Assembly: GCA_900315835.1 (NCBI GenBank)
Contig: ONAR01000013.1
Span: forward strand, 1 to 57,098
Reading direction: 5' to 3'
DNA length: 57,098 nt
Origin: an uncultured Prevotella sp.
Lineage (GTDB): Bacteria > Bacteroidota > Bacteroidia > Bacteroidales > Bacteroidaceae
Shown here: positions 35,601 to 41,701 of the stretch, one piece after another
How the letters are laid out: each line of letters opens with the position of its first letter
Position numbering within the stretch: the stretch's first letter is position 1
The notes under the pieces: generated by a model
Databases searched by the model: none
Seen by the model: the letters and a program-made list of their open reading frames with translations, nothing else
Told to the model about the DNA's origin: nothing
Position numbers and translations under genes: made by a program

Positions 35601-35921
35601 GACGGGTCGGGCAGGCGATGGTGCGGGCGTGGGGGTATCTTTGCTGAGAATGATGAACTTGCCCTGTATGGTATATTTCACATGCTGACCCTGCAACATG
35701 CGCTCAATGACCTTGCGGAGCTGGTAGGTACCCTTGATGCTCACTTTCTGTGAGGCATCAATAAGGTTCGACTTGAAGACAAAGGCATAGCCTGTCTGTT
35801 TTCGCATTTGGGCCATGGCCTTCTTCACACCCATGGAGGGTATGTTGACGGTTATGCTCTGGCCCCAGGCTTGGGTACTCCCCATCAGGATGAGTGCCAC
35901 TAATAAGGTTTTTAGATGCAT
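32607..35921 (-). CDS. SusC-like TonB-dependent transporter with N-terminal STN signalling domain (PUL 1)
   Basis: A 1104-aa outer-membrane glycan importer. The start is the ATG at 35921, followed by the signal peptide HLKTLLVALILMGSTQAWGQ; the open frame runs another 104 codons upstream over the fecR-side sequence but gives no sensible protein. Order of domains: STN (residues ~25-90, MGVKKAMAQMRKQTGYAFVF), carboxypeptidase-like domain (NASGTVTDKKGEPCVGATVT), TonB box and plug (DDVVVVGYGTQRRADLTGA), then the barrel ending in YIMTSYTFGLMLSF. The STN domain contacts a FecR-type anti-sigma factor, and the gene lies directly downstream of sigma and fecR genes. It should therefore both import glycan and signal. 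Confidence 0.92.
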   Translation of the reverse strand: MHLKTLLVALILMGSTQAWGQSITVNIPSMGVKKAMAQMRKQTGYAFVFKSNLIDASQKVSIKGTYQLRKVIERMLQGQHVKYTIQGKFIILSKDTPTPAPSPARPVQTQPLRQGAKTINASGTVTDKKGEPCVGATVTVRGTKTAVVTDANGHYTVQAPEGEWLDISYVGFIPVTVKAGENRRTVMAEDSRLLDDVVVVGYGTQRRADLTGATSSIRGDELSDHASPNLDAQLEGALPGVEIIRNSGDPATAADVHVRGVTTISDSSPLIIVDGMPANSLNDINPNDVDRIDVLKDAATAAIYGARAAAGVIIVTTKRGQDSSLRLSYGFEAGYDKPTAKPEYAGAVDWMKAVNDLKYNDGAGSHYSVYSEDYINQYAANHAANPDLYPDTNWQKAMLKDGTSHQSHTLWLATGTESLKSRLSINYYKANYLEPNAKYERYNINIGNDYYLDSHFSAQLDLAIIYNHGHMPMTNGYTEARQYAPIYAAKWSDGTYAYAKDGWNPLAAVKEGGSSNNRYARFRGKLQLNYKPIQQLTISAAAQPNWYLQHSKTYRNLVTLRQLNGDEIYCTYFTYRDLNEYHKNVRELTFQLYANYQQKFGQHSLEAMAGYESYSYDTYNVSATRKGFDVDIPYLDLGGLDNIQNGGSGTRHAYRSYFGRVKYDYAERYLAQVNVRTDGSSRFASGHRWGTFPSLSAAWIISREPWFRRGTVTFLKLRGSMGQLGNERIGSDFPYVGLMTLLNNYLPNSSGSTTTTKSAAQITYAYNDITWETTTTYDIGVDLGLFSNRLQVNFDGYYKKTRDMLISVGFPSFYGYNSPMANAADMHTTGWDLELQWKDKIGPVSYGAKANVSNYFSKMGYMGDKIATLGTRVAMKGTYFNEWYGYRSNGIITNEAAMTDASGKRIPVVNANDSPGCLSYVDQNGDGRITDKDRVLLGNSLPQYQYGGQLWAKYKDFDFNLTFNGVGYWKRRMLEEWIHPNVAFAQSIAKYMIGNYWSSMNTDEQNARVKYPKLTATNTESIYAMSDFWLFNGAYFRVKNITLGYTVPQQLMRKYGIRRLRFYVSVNDLPAIAPNYPKGWDPSYYYSSGQYIMTSYTFGLMLSF

Positions 35922-35955
35922 ATTGTTTTGGTTTAATTTGAAGTGGAGTCTTGAA

Positions 35956-36861
35956 TTAATGAATTCGGTAGTTGTCCCTTTCCTTTGAATAGTGAAGGCC
36001 TTCTGACTGCGAGATTGCGTCAAGTATGTCTTCCAACTTGTCGTCCTTGCTGTTGAAATAGCCGTCGAACCGCTGGCCTCTGATGCGTGGTGCCACGCTG
36101 ATGTCGACATGATAGACCTTGGAAAGCCTGCGTGCGATGTCCTCCAGCCTCGTGCTCTCAAAGAAGAGGTCGTTGTCTGTGTTTTTTGGCTTGGGCCGTT
36201 CTGCCGGCCGTGTCCAGGCAACAAGCTCGCCATCGGGATTGACGGTGATGCTCTCGTGTGGCTCGAGCGTATAGGGTCTTGCCATAGGCCGCTTGCCCTG
36301 CACGGAGGCTTTTCCGCTGTAGAGCGTGACTGACGCGTTACGGTATGATGCCCTGTCGCTCACCCTGAACACGGTTCCCAAGTCAGTGACGACGAGATGC
36401 GGGGTGTGGATGCGCATGGGCATGCTGTCCCGGTGCCTGACATTGAATACGGCCTGACCGTCAAGGGTCAGCTCACGATGGCTGTAGCCGTACCCCCTTG
36501 AAAAAGCCAGACTTGACCCCGAACGGAGTCTGACGCGGCTGCTGTCGGGTAGTGTGATGACAAGGTCACGGCCGGAGGGTGCTTTCATGCGTGTCTCGCA
36601 GACTACAGGCTCCAGCTCGGGGCGGTCGGCTTCGTGGTGCCAGGCCAGAGCCATGCCTGTCAAGACGAGCAACGAGGCTGCCACGGCAGCCCAGGCGTAG
36701 AGCCTGACCATGCGGTGACGGCGGTGGCTGCTGAAGATGCGCTTGACAAAGCGGCACTCGGCCTCTTCGCTGTCGAAGTGCTGCCAGGCGGCAAACATCT
36801 CGTCGCACAATGACTGCAGCTCCTGCCGGTTCTTGTCGGATGTGGTCTTGCCTTTGCTCAT
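35956..36861 (-). CDS. FecR-family anti-sigma factor
   Basis: A 301-aa inner-membrane anti-sigma factor. The cytoplasmic N-terminus (~residues 1-50) should hold the ECF sigma factor. One membrane segment (LYAWAAVAASLLVLTGMALAW) leads to the periplasmic FecR domain (APSGRDLVITLPDSSRVRLR, SLAFSRGYGYSHRELTLDGQ, VTDLGTVFRVSDRA, VTLYSGKASVQGK) and a C-terminal STN-like DUF4974 region (FESTRLEDIARRLSKVYHVDI). It receives the signal from the STN domain of the SusC protein encoded 34 bp downstream, and sits 53 bp after the sigma gene. Confidence 0.9.
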   Translation of the reverse strand: MSKGKTTSDKNRQELQSLCDEMFAAWQHFDSEEAECRFVKRIFSSHRRHRMVRLYAWAAVAASLLVLTGMALAWHHEADRPELEPVVCETRMKAPSGRDLVITLPDSSRVRLRSGSSLAFSRGYGYSHRELTLDGQAVFNVRHRDSMPMRIHTPHLVVTDLGTVFRVSDRASYRNASVTLYSGKASVQGKRPMARPYTLEPHESITVNPDGELVAWTRPAERPKPKNTDNDLFFESTRLEDIARRLSKVYHVDISVAPRIRGQRFDGYFNSKDDKLEDILDAISQSEGLHYSKERDNYRIH

Positions 36862-36914
36862 GATAAATGGGTGTGGGAATTTACTTTGTCATTGTATTAA
36901 AGGATTCATGGTTA

Positions 36915-37472
36915 CTATTTACTCAGGTTTTTCTTCGAGAGGGTGGCCAGCGCAGCCTTAATCTGGTATTTTACGGTATTGACCGATATGCCAAGCTTGT
37001 TGGCGATGTCGTTGTAGCTCATATCTTCCTCGCGGCTGAGTCTGAATACCCGTTGCATGCCGGTCGGCATCTCACTGATGGCCTTGTCGAGTCTTCGTCG
37101 GTACTCCTGTAGCACCATGTCGTCGAGCGGCGTGCTGTCACAGGTGAGCAGTTTCTCGCATTCCTTGAAGTAGGTGTCGGGCAACAGGCTCTGGTTCACC
37201 TCGTGACGGCGCCTCATCACGGTCAGCTCGTTGATGGAACGGTTGCGTGTTGCGCGCAGCAGGTAGTGCTCGAGGTTGTCAATGTGAAGACGCTCGTGGT
37301 TTTTCCAAAGCTGGAACAGTACGTCATCGGCTACTTCCTCAGCAGTCGCTCTGTCTTGTGTGATGAGCATCGCATAATTGCACAGCAGCTCGTAGTATCG
37401 GTCGAAAATCTGATGAAAGGCTTCGAGACTGCCGGAGCGAATGCGTTGCAAGAGTGATGACGTATTGTCCAC
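36915..37472 (-). CDS. ECF-type RNA polymerase sigma factor (FecI/Bacteroidetes family)
   Basis: A 185-aa sigma factor of two domains. Region 2 is LEAFHQIFDRYYELLCNYAMLITQDRATAEEVADDVLFQLWKN. Region 4 contains MPTGMQRVFRLSREEDMSYNDIANKLGISVNTVKYQIKAAL with a clear helix-turn-helix. The sizes and the SYNDIA/VNTVKYQ signatures match the Bacteroidota family-1 sigma-70 proteins paired with FecR. It lies 43 bp after the 'FDCT' module gene and 53 bp before fecR, probably within the same transcript. Confidence 0.92.
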   Translation of the reverse strand: MDNTSSLLQRIRSGSLEAFHQIFDRYYELLCNYAMLITQDRATAEEVADDVLFQLWKNHERLHIDNLEHYLLRATRNRSINELTVMRRRHEVNQSLLPDTYFKECEKLLTCDSTPLDDMVLQEYRRRLDKAISEMPTGMQRVFRLSREEDMSYNDIANKLGISVNTVKYQIKAALATLSKKNLSK

Positions 37473-37515
37473 AACGGTGTGGTAAGAATTAATGAGTAAT
37501 GATGAATATGAGAAT

Positions 37516-38067
37516 TTAGTCCTTACAGTGGATTCTTATCGACTGTATGCGCACGAAGAAGCCGCTGACGGTGCTTGTCACGCGTATCATGGCGTTGCCG
37601 CTGGCCGGACGGCCGTCGGCAGGTACAAAGCGGTAGGTCTCATACTGCTCGGCCATGTTGGTACGCAGCTTGTCGGTGCCCGACAGCCTGAAGTCGGTCA
37701 TCGGGCTGTCGTCTGACGTGCTGCCAGCCTCAAGCCATCCGCCGGGGAACTTGGCGCGGACTGTAATCTCTATGAACGAGATGCTCTTCAAGGGGGTCGT
37801 CAGGAAGAGATAGGGGCCGTTGCGCAAGTCGCTGTCGGTGGCGCCAAGCTGCAGGCCTGTGAAACCTTTGGCAATGTAAAGTGCCTTGCAGGTGTGCTCA
37901 AAGGTGCAGGTCTTGCCGTCCTGCTTGACGGTGAGGCGGTTGGGTGCCAGGGTGATGCCTTTCTCCATCGGCGACTGCGATGTGCAGTCGAAGTCGAGAA
38001 AAATATCAGATGCCTGGCAGACCAATGCCGTCACCATCAGCAGGACGCTGGTCACAACTCGCCTCAT
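37516..38067 (-). CDS. Secreted single-module 'FDCT' protein, unknown function
   Basis: A 183-aa exported protein I do not recognise. The signal peptide is RRVVTSVLLMVTALVCQASD. The mature part aligns with the first ~180 residues of the protein encoded at 38237-39817: both have F-x-FDCT at the mature N-terminus, a GF(T/E)G(L/V)Q(L/F)G block, GPYLFLTTPLKS against GIYFNLPFAGMK, GGWLEAGSTSD against GGQFWAGYTND, and a final FFVRIQSIRIHCKD against FYLRLQKMDLTCDV. All-beta pattern; a carbohydrate-binding sandwich is possible. The ATG at 38067 overlaps the stop codon of the 53-aa ORF as ATGA; an ATG two codons earlier is also available. Confidence 0.7.
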   Translation of the reverse strand: MRRVVTSVLLMVTALVCQASDIFLDFDCTSQSPMEKGITLAPNRLTVKQDGKTCTFEHTCKALYIAKGFTGLQLGATDSDLRNGPYLFLTTPLKSISFIEITVRAKFPGGWLEAGSTSDDSPMTDFRLSGTDKLRTNMAEQYETYRFVPADGRPASGNAMIRVTSTVSGFFVRIQSIRIHCKD

Positions 38068-38225
38068 TTCCATGGACTGTCGTCTTTGTCGTCCCAGAGC
38101 ATGCCTTTGCTCTTCTGGACTTTGTCGCCTACCACGTTGTTCATTTCCAACGAACCGCTGAGCAGGGACTCGTCATTTCCCATTGCCGCCACCCTGGTGG
38201 CAGGCTTTACATATAGTGTTTTCAT
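38064..38225 (-). CDS. 53-aa micro-ORF translationally coupled to its neighbours
   Basis: Reads MKTLYVKPATRVAAMGNDES, continues with LLSGSLEMNNVVGDKVQKSK and ends in GMLWDDKDDSPWK. It begins 11 bp after the stop codon of the 526-aa gene and its TGA overlaps the ATG of the next gene, so tight coupling is likely. It has no signal peptide, a basic N-terminus (K-x-x-YVKP) and a Trp/Asp-rich C-terminus. Short ORFs of the same layout (MK..Y.KP..., an LL.GS segment, an acidic Trp-containing tail) are frequent in Prevotella genomes as far as I recall and have no assigned function. Confidence 0.55.
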   Translation of the reverse strand: MKTLYVKPATRVAAMGNDESLLSGSLEMNNVVGDKVQKSKGMLWDDKDDSPWK

Positions 38226-38236
38226 AGTATAAACAT

Positions 38237-39817
38237 TTAACGGTTGAAATATTTCTTTCCGCCGCGGATGACGATGCCACGATAGCTGCCGTCAACATGT
38301 TGGCCGGAGAGGTTGTAGATGTCGTCTGCCTTGTTTGTGGCACCTGTGGTGAGGTGGCTGATGCCTGTCGTGGCCGTATCAAGCGACCAGCCCTTGGCCG
38401 ACGTGGCAGTGGTGGGCGCGACAAGATAGGCCTTGTGGGCGGCGCAGATGAAGGCTGCTCCGTTCTCCGCGCCCCAGTAGAACCCGATGGAGCCGGGATC
38501 ATGCGTGGCATTGAGCGAGAGCATGTAGAAGAGTCCGTCGCCTGTGGTTGTGGCCTCAGTGTCGGTGCCTTTCAGCATGTTGGCCTTGTCGGCCTCACCG
38601 GGCTCGGCGCTGATGGGAAGGTCATAGTCGCCTTCGGCGGCCTTGATGACCACACCGGTACCCTTTGGGATGACACTGCCCTCTTCGTAGGTCTTGCTGA
38701 TGAGCAGCTGGTTGTTGGCCACCGTATAGGTGTAGGCGGTGGCACCGGCAGGAACGCTGAGGTTGTTGGTGCCGTCGTAGAGCGTGCCATACCCCTCTGT
38801 GGAGACGGCCAGGCTCTGGCCTACGAGCGGAATGGTGCTGGTGGTGGCATCGGTCACGGTGACGTAGCCAGTGCCGTTAGGCACTTCCTTCCCGTTGTCG
38901 ACGAGACTGAAGCCGACGATGCCGTTGGCATCCTTGCCTAAGGCAAAGACGGTCTTGCCGTCGCCCGTTACGGTGCCGTTGGAAATCTTGAGCTCAGAAG
39001 TCACTGCTGTGCCGGTGTCGGTTGTGGAATTGGTGGTGACGAGCGGGTAGGTGGCAGCTTGCATACCCTTGACCAGCACCACGCTGTTGGCTGCGGCAAG
39101 GCCAGAGACTGGCGTAAGCTGGGCCTTGCCGTCTTTCACGGTCACGCCATAGGCGGTGAGGCCGGAGGCGGCATAGTCGATGGGATACGTGGAGCTGACG
39201 GCCGTATAGAGATAATCGGGCACCTCTGCCACGTCGCAGGTTAAGTCCATCTTCTGCAGGCGCAGGTAGAAACCCTTCTGCGAAGAATACATCTTGAACA
39301 TCAGATTGCCGTTGACCGGGTTGAAGTCTGCCGTGTGGAATGTGTATTCGGTAAGTTCTTTGGCTACCGGTGTCAGAACGTCAGGGTCGTTGCCGGGATT
39401 GGTTGTATCAACGGAATAATTGAATTTGGTGATGTTGCCCCCCCCGTCGTTTGTGTAGCCGGCCCAGAATTGGCCACCCTGGTAGTTGCCTTTCAGTGTG
39501 AGCGTCAGCTTCTTCATTCCCGCAAAGGGCAGGTTGAAATAGATGCCGTCCCATTTTAATTGGTATTGAGAGCTGCCAAACTGCACGCCCTCGAAGCCAC
39601 CAGTGATATAGGTGGGCATGGAGCCTGTGGTGGTGAGGCCGTAGGTCATGCCGCCCATGTAGGCCTCATTCTTCTTGTAGTTGTAGATTAAGTAGACCGA
39701 ATCGCTCGGAACCTTCGTGCAGTCGAAGTTCAGAACAAAATGGCCTGTCTTGGCGTTGGCCGGCAGAGCCAGTGCGGTTAGCATGGCGAGACATGCTGTT
39801 TGTAAACTTTTTCTCAT
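38237..39817 (-). CDS. Secreted multidomain protein with 'FDCT' module and C-terminal sorting-like tail
   Basis: A 526-aa exported protein, first gene of PUL 1. Signal peptide MRKSLQTACLAMLTALALPANA. Residues ~25-205 are the FDCT module shared with the 183-aa protein. Residues ~205-480 hold two tandem beta-rich repeats of about 130 residues, each ending in a 'GtGv..k' or 'GtGyvtv' strand, a NM(L)KGT or TGDGKTVFALG stretch and a IGF segment; such repeats are common at the ends of Prevotella surface proteins. The last 35 residues contain DIYNLSGQHVDGSYRGIVIR and GGKKY, a C-terminal motif seen on many Prevotella secreted proteins and also on the PUL 2 GH16. The function is unknown; surface glycan binding is the best guess. 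Confidence 0.72.
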   Translation of the reverse strand: MRKSLQTACLAMLTALALPANAKTGHFVLNFDCTKVPSDSVYLIYNYKKNEAYMGGMTYGLTTTGSMPTYITGGFEGVQFGSSQYQLKWDGIYFNLPFAGMKKLTLTLKGNYQGGQFWAGYTNDGGGNITKFNYSVDTTNPGNDPDVLTPVAKELTEYTFHTADFNPVNGNLMFKMYSSQKGFYLRLQKMDLTCDVAEVPDYLYTAVSSTYPIDYAASGLTAYGVTVKDGKAQLTPVSGLAAANSVVLVKGMQAATYPLVTTNSTTDTGTAVTSELKISNGTVTGDGKTVFALGKDANGIVGFSLVDNGKEVPNGTGYVTVTDATTSTIPLVGQSLAVSTEGYGTLYDGTNNLSVPAGATAYTYTVANNQLLISKTYEEGSVIPKGTGVVIKAAEGDYDLPISAEPGEADKANMLKGTDTEATTTGDGLFYMLSLNATHDPGSIGFYWGAENGAAFICAAHKAYLVAPTTATSAKGWSLDTATTGISHLTTGATNKADDIYNLSGQHVDGSYRGIVIRGGKKYFNR

Positions 39818-39869
39818 AGTCTGTTGGTTTTTTATTAGTTGAGGTTTCCCCTATCAGTTAACATTCGCT

Positions 39870-39904
39870 GTCAATAACACCGGTGTTATTTCATTTTATT
39901 GACA
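39870..39904. promoter_or_regulatory. Nested palindromes in the PUL 1 / mntH divergent region
   Basis: AATAACACCGGTGTTATT (39873-39890) is a perfect 18-bp palindrome. It is partly enclosed by the inverted pair TGTCAATA (39870-39877) and TATTGACA (39897-39904). It lies 53 bp upstream of the 526-aa gene start and ~110 bp upstream of the mntH promoter box, so it is better placed to control PUL 1. Confidence 0.55.
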
Positions 39905-39976
39905 AGATTAAGTGGGGGCAGGGTAGGAAAAACATTGCAAAATTAGTCAAATTATTGCTCATTTTATGGTTTTGCG

Positions 39977-40007
39977 TTGTGTCAATCATCTTTTTTTCTT
40001 ATTTTTG
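39977..40007 (+). promoter_or_regulatory. mntH promoter: TTG and TATTTTTG elements
   Basis: TTG (39977-39979), a 20-bp gap and TATTTTTG (40000-40007). The -7 box ends 8 nt before the mntH ATG, implying a leader of only a few nucleotides. Confidence 0.5.
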
Positions 40008-40015
40008 CCAACGAT

Positions 40016-41275
40016 ATGAATATACTCAGCGAACTCAAGAGCCATACCCATCCCCATGTGCTGGGCGCGCTCGACATCTTCAAGTACATCGGCCCCGGCC
40101 TGTTGGTCACCGTGGGCTTCATCGATCCCGGCAACTGGGCCAGCAACTTTGCGGCCGGGTCGGAATACGGCTATGCGCTGTTGTGGGTGGTCACGTTGTC
40201 GACCATCATGCTCATCGCCCTGCAGCATAACGTGGCCCACCTGGGCATCGTCACCGGTCTGTGCTTGAGCGAGGCCGCTGTGAAGTACACCCCCAAATGG
40301 GTGGGGCGACCTATCGTGGTGAGCGCCATCCTTGCCAGCGTGTCCACCTCGTTGGCTGAGATTCTTGGCGGTGCCATCGCCCTACAGATGCTCTTCGGCA
40401 TTGCCATACCCATTGGCTCACTGTTGGTTACCATTGTGGTGCTCATCCTGCTCTTCACCAATTCGTATAAGAAGATAGAGCGGGCCGTCATCGGCTTTGT
40501 CTCCGTCATCGGTCTCTCGTTCATCTATGAGCTGTTTCTGGTCGACATCGACTGGGGTGAGGCCGCGCGGTCAGCCGTCGTGCCGTCGGTACCGCAGGGT
40601 TCGCTGCTCATCATCATGAGTGTGTTGGGTGCTGTCGTCATGCCCCACAACCTCTTTCTGCATTCCGAGGTGATACAGAGCCGCGAGATCAACCTTGAGG
40701 GCGATGAGCGCATCCGCCACATGCTCAAATATGAGTTTGCCGATACGCTCTTTTCCATGCTTGTGGGTTGGGCCATCAACTCTGCTATGATTCTGTTGGC
40801 GGCGTCCACCTTCTTCACGCATGGCGAGCACGTCGATGACCTGGCGCAAGCCAATGCCATGCTCGCACCGCTCTTGGGCAGCAATGCATCCAACATCTTT
40901 GCCCTGGCCCTGCTGCTGGCTGGCATCTCGAGCACCATCACCAGCGGCATGGCGGCGGGCAGTATCTTCTCTGGGCTCTTCAGCGAGTCGTACAACGCCA
41001 AGGACCCCCACTCAGCCGTCGGCGTACTGCTGTCGTTAGGTCTGGCCTTACTCATCATTCTGTTTATCGGCAATCCGTTTAAGGGCCTCATCATCTCGCA
41101 GATGGTGCTGAGCATGCAGCTGCCCTTCACGGTGTTTCTGCAGGTGAGTCTCACCTCGTCGAAGCGAGTTATGGGCAAATACGCCAACAAACCTTGGAAT
41201 ACGGTGTTTCTCTATAGCTTGGCTGGACTCGTCACTGCCCTCAACATCTGGCTTCTCGTCGCGGAAGTGATGTGA
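40016..41275 (+). CDS. mntH: Nramp-family divalent metal (Mn2+/Fe2+) transporter
   Basis: A 419-aa inner-membrane, proton-coupled importer of Mn2+ and Fe2+. The start is the ATG at 40016; a GTG 39 bp upstream precedes the promoter box and is unlikely. Metal-binding motifs are intact: D37-P-G-N40 in TM1 (VGFIDPGNWASNF) and MPHNLFLHSEVIQSR in TM6. About 11 hydrophobic segments are visible, with the family consensus AGISSTITSGMAAGSIFSG. No metal regulator gene is adjacent and no known Fur, MntR or DtxR box was recognised. It is divergent from PUL 1 and upstream of PUL 2, with no clear functional link to either. Confidence 0.93.
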   Translation: MNILSELKSHTHPHVLGALDIFKYIGPGLLVTVGFIDPGNWASNFAAGSEYGYALLWVVTLSTIMLIALQHNVAHLGIVTGLCLSEAAVKYTPKWVGRPIVVSAILASVSTSLAEILGGAIALQMLFGIAIPIGSLLVTIVVLILLFTNSYKKIERAVIGFVSVIGLSFIYELFLVDIDWGEAARSAVVPSVPQGSLLIIMSVLGAVVMPHNLFLHSEVIQSREINLEGDERIRHMLKYEFADTLFSMLVGWAINSAMILLAASTFFTHGEHVDDLAQANAMLAPLLGSNASNIFALALLLAGISSTITSGMAAGSIFSGLFSESYNAKDPHSAVGVLLSLGLALLIILFIGNPFKGLIISQMVLSMQLPFTVFLQVSLTSSKRVMGKYANKPWNTVFLYSLAGLVTALNIWLLVAEVM

Positions 41276-41290
41276 AGACTACACGAATGG

Positions 41291-41321
41291 ACTTCCGGTA
41301 AGTAACTCAAGTTTCGGAAGT
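41291..41321. repeat. Inverted repeat downstream of mntH
   Basis: ACTTCCG (41291-41297) and CGGAAGT (41315-41321) can form a 7-bp stem 15 bp after the mntH stop codon. No T run follows, so it is at best a weak terminator. Confidence 0.35.
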
Positions 41322-41360
41322 AAAGCATAATGACAAAATAAGGCATAAAAAAGGCTTTGA

Positions 41361-41615
41361 ATGTTTCCGTATCTCACGGAAAATGAGTACCTTTATGGTG
41401 TCCTCACAAATCTGGTGTGGGACTACATCCGCTACCGCGCCTCTTTCCCCGCCAATACCGTCCTTGCCGTTCAGCGCGAGCTGGCCTTTAACGTCTTCGA
41501 CACTCCCGACAACTGCCGTGGCTGTGACTTCATCCCGTCAGAAAAAATGATGGCAGTGGCATTCCGGCGGTGTCATCAGCTTCCTTACTTCTTCTCATGC
41601 GGAAGACAACATTAG
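41361..41615 (+). CDS. Small ORF of unknown function, possibly a gene fragment
   Basis: An 84-codon ORF beginning MFPYLTENEYLYGVLTNLVW. Codon use in the first 60 codons is like that of real genes nearby (GAC, CGC, GCC, GTC-rich), which argues it is or was coding. The last ~20 codons lose that bias, and two cysteines (NCRGCDF) precede them, so the frame may be shifted or truncated there. The first codons overlap a TTTCCGT/ACGGAAA hairpin (41364-41382). I do not recognise the family. Confidence 0.4.
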   Translation: MFPYLTENEYLYGVLTNLVWDYIRYRASFPANTVLAVQRELAFNVFDTPDNCRGCDFIPSEKMMAVAFRRCHQLPYFFSCGRQH

Positions 41616-41673
41616 CGGACAAAAATTTTGCGCAGTTTATCGCTACCGACACAGCTAATTGGATTATTATCGT

Positions 41674-41681
41674 TAACTTTG
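41674..41681 (+). promoter_or_regulatory. -7 box (TAACTTTG) for the HTCS gene
   Basis: A TAnnTTTG match 20 nt before the ATG at 41702. No convincing -33 element is visible. Confidence 0.5.
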
Positions 41682-41701
41682 CCAAACAAATCCAAAAAAT
41701 A

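Noticed and set aside
35922-36233. 104-codon N-terminal extension of the PUL 1 SusC frame
   Set aside because: The extension has no signal peptide, is rich in Ser/Thr/Arg in a shadow-frame manner and overlaps fecR. A clean signal peptide begins at 35921.
41570-41701. 44-codon N-terminal extension of the HTCS frame
   Set aside because: It spans the TAACTTTG promoter box and the end of the small ORF at 41361-41615. The ATG at 41702 gives a sensible N-terminus.
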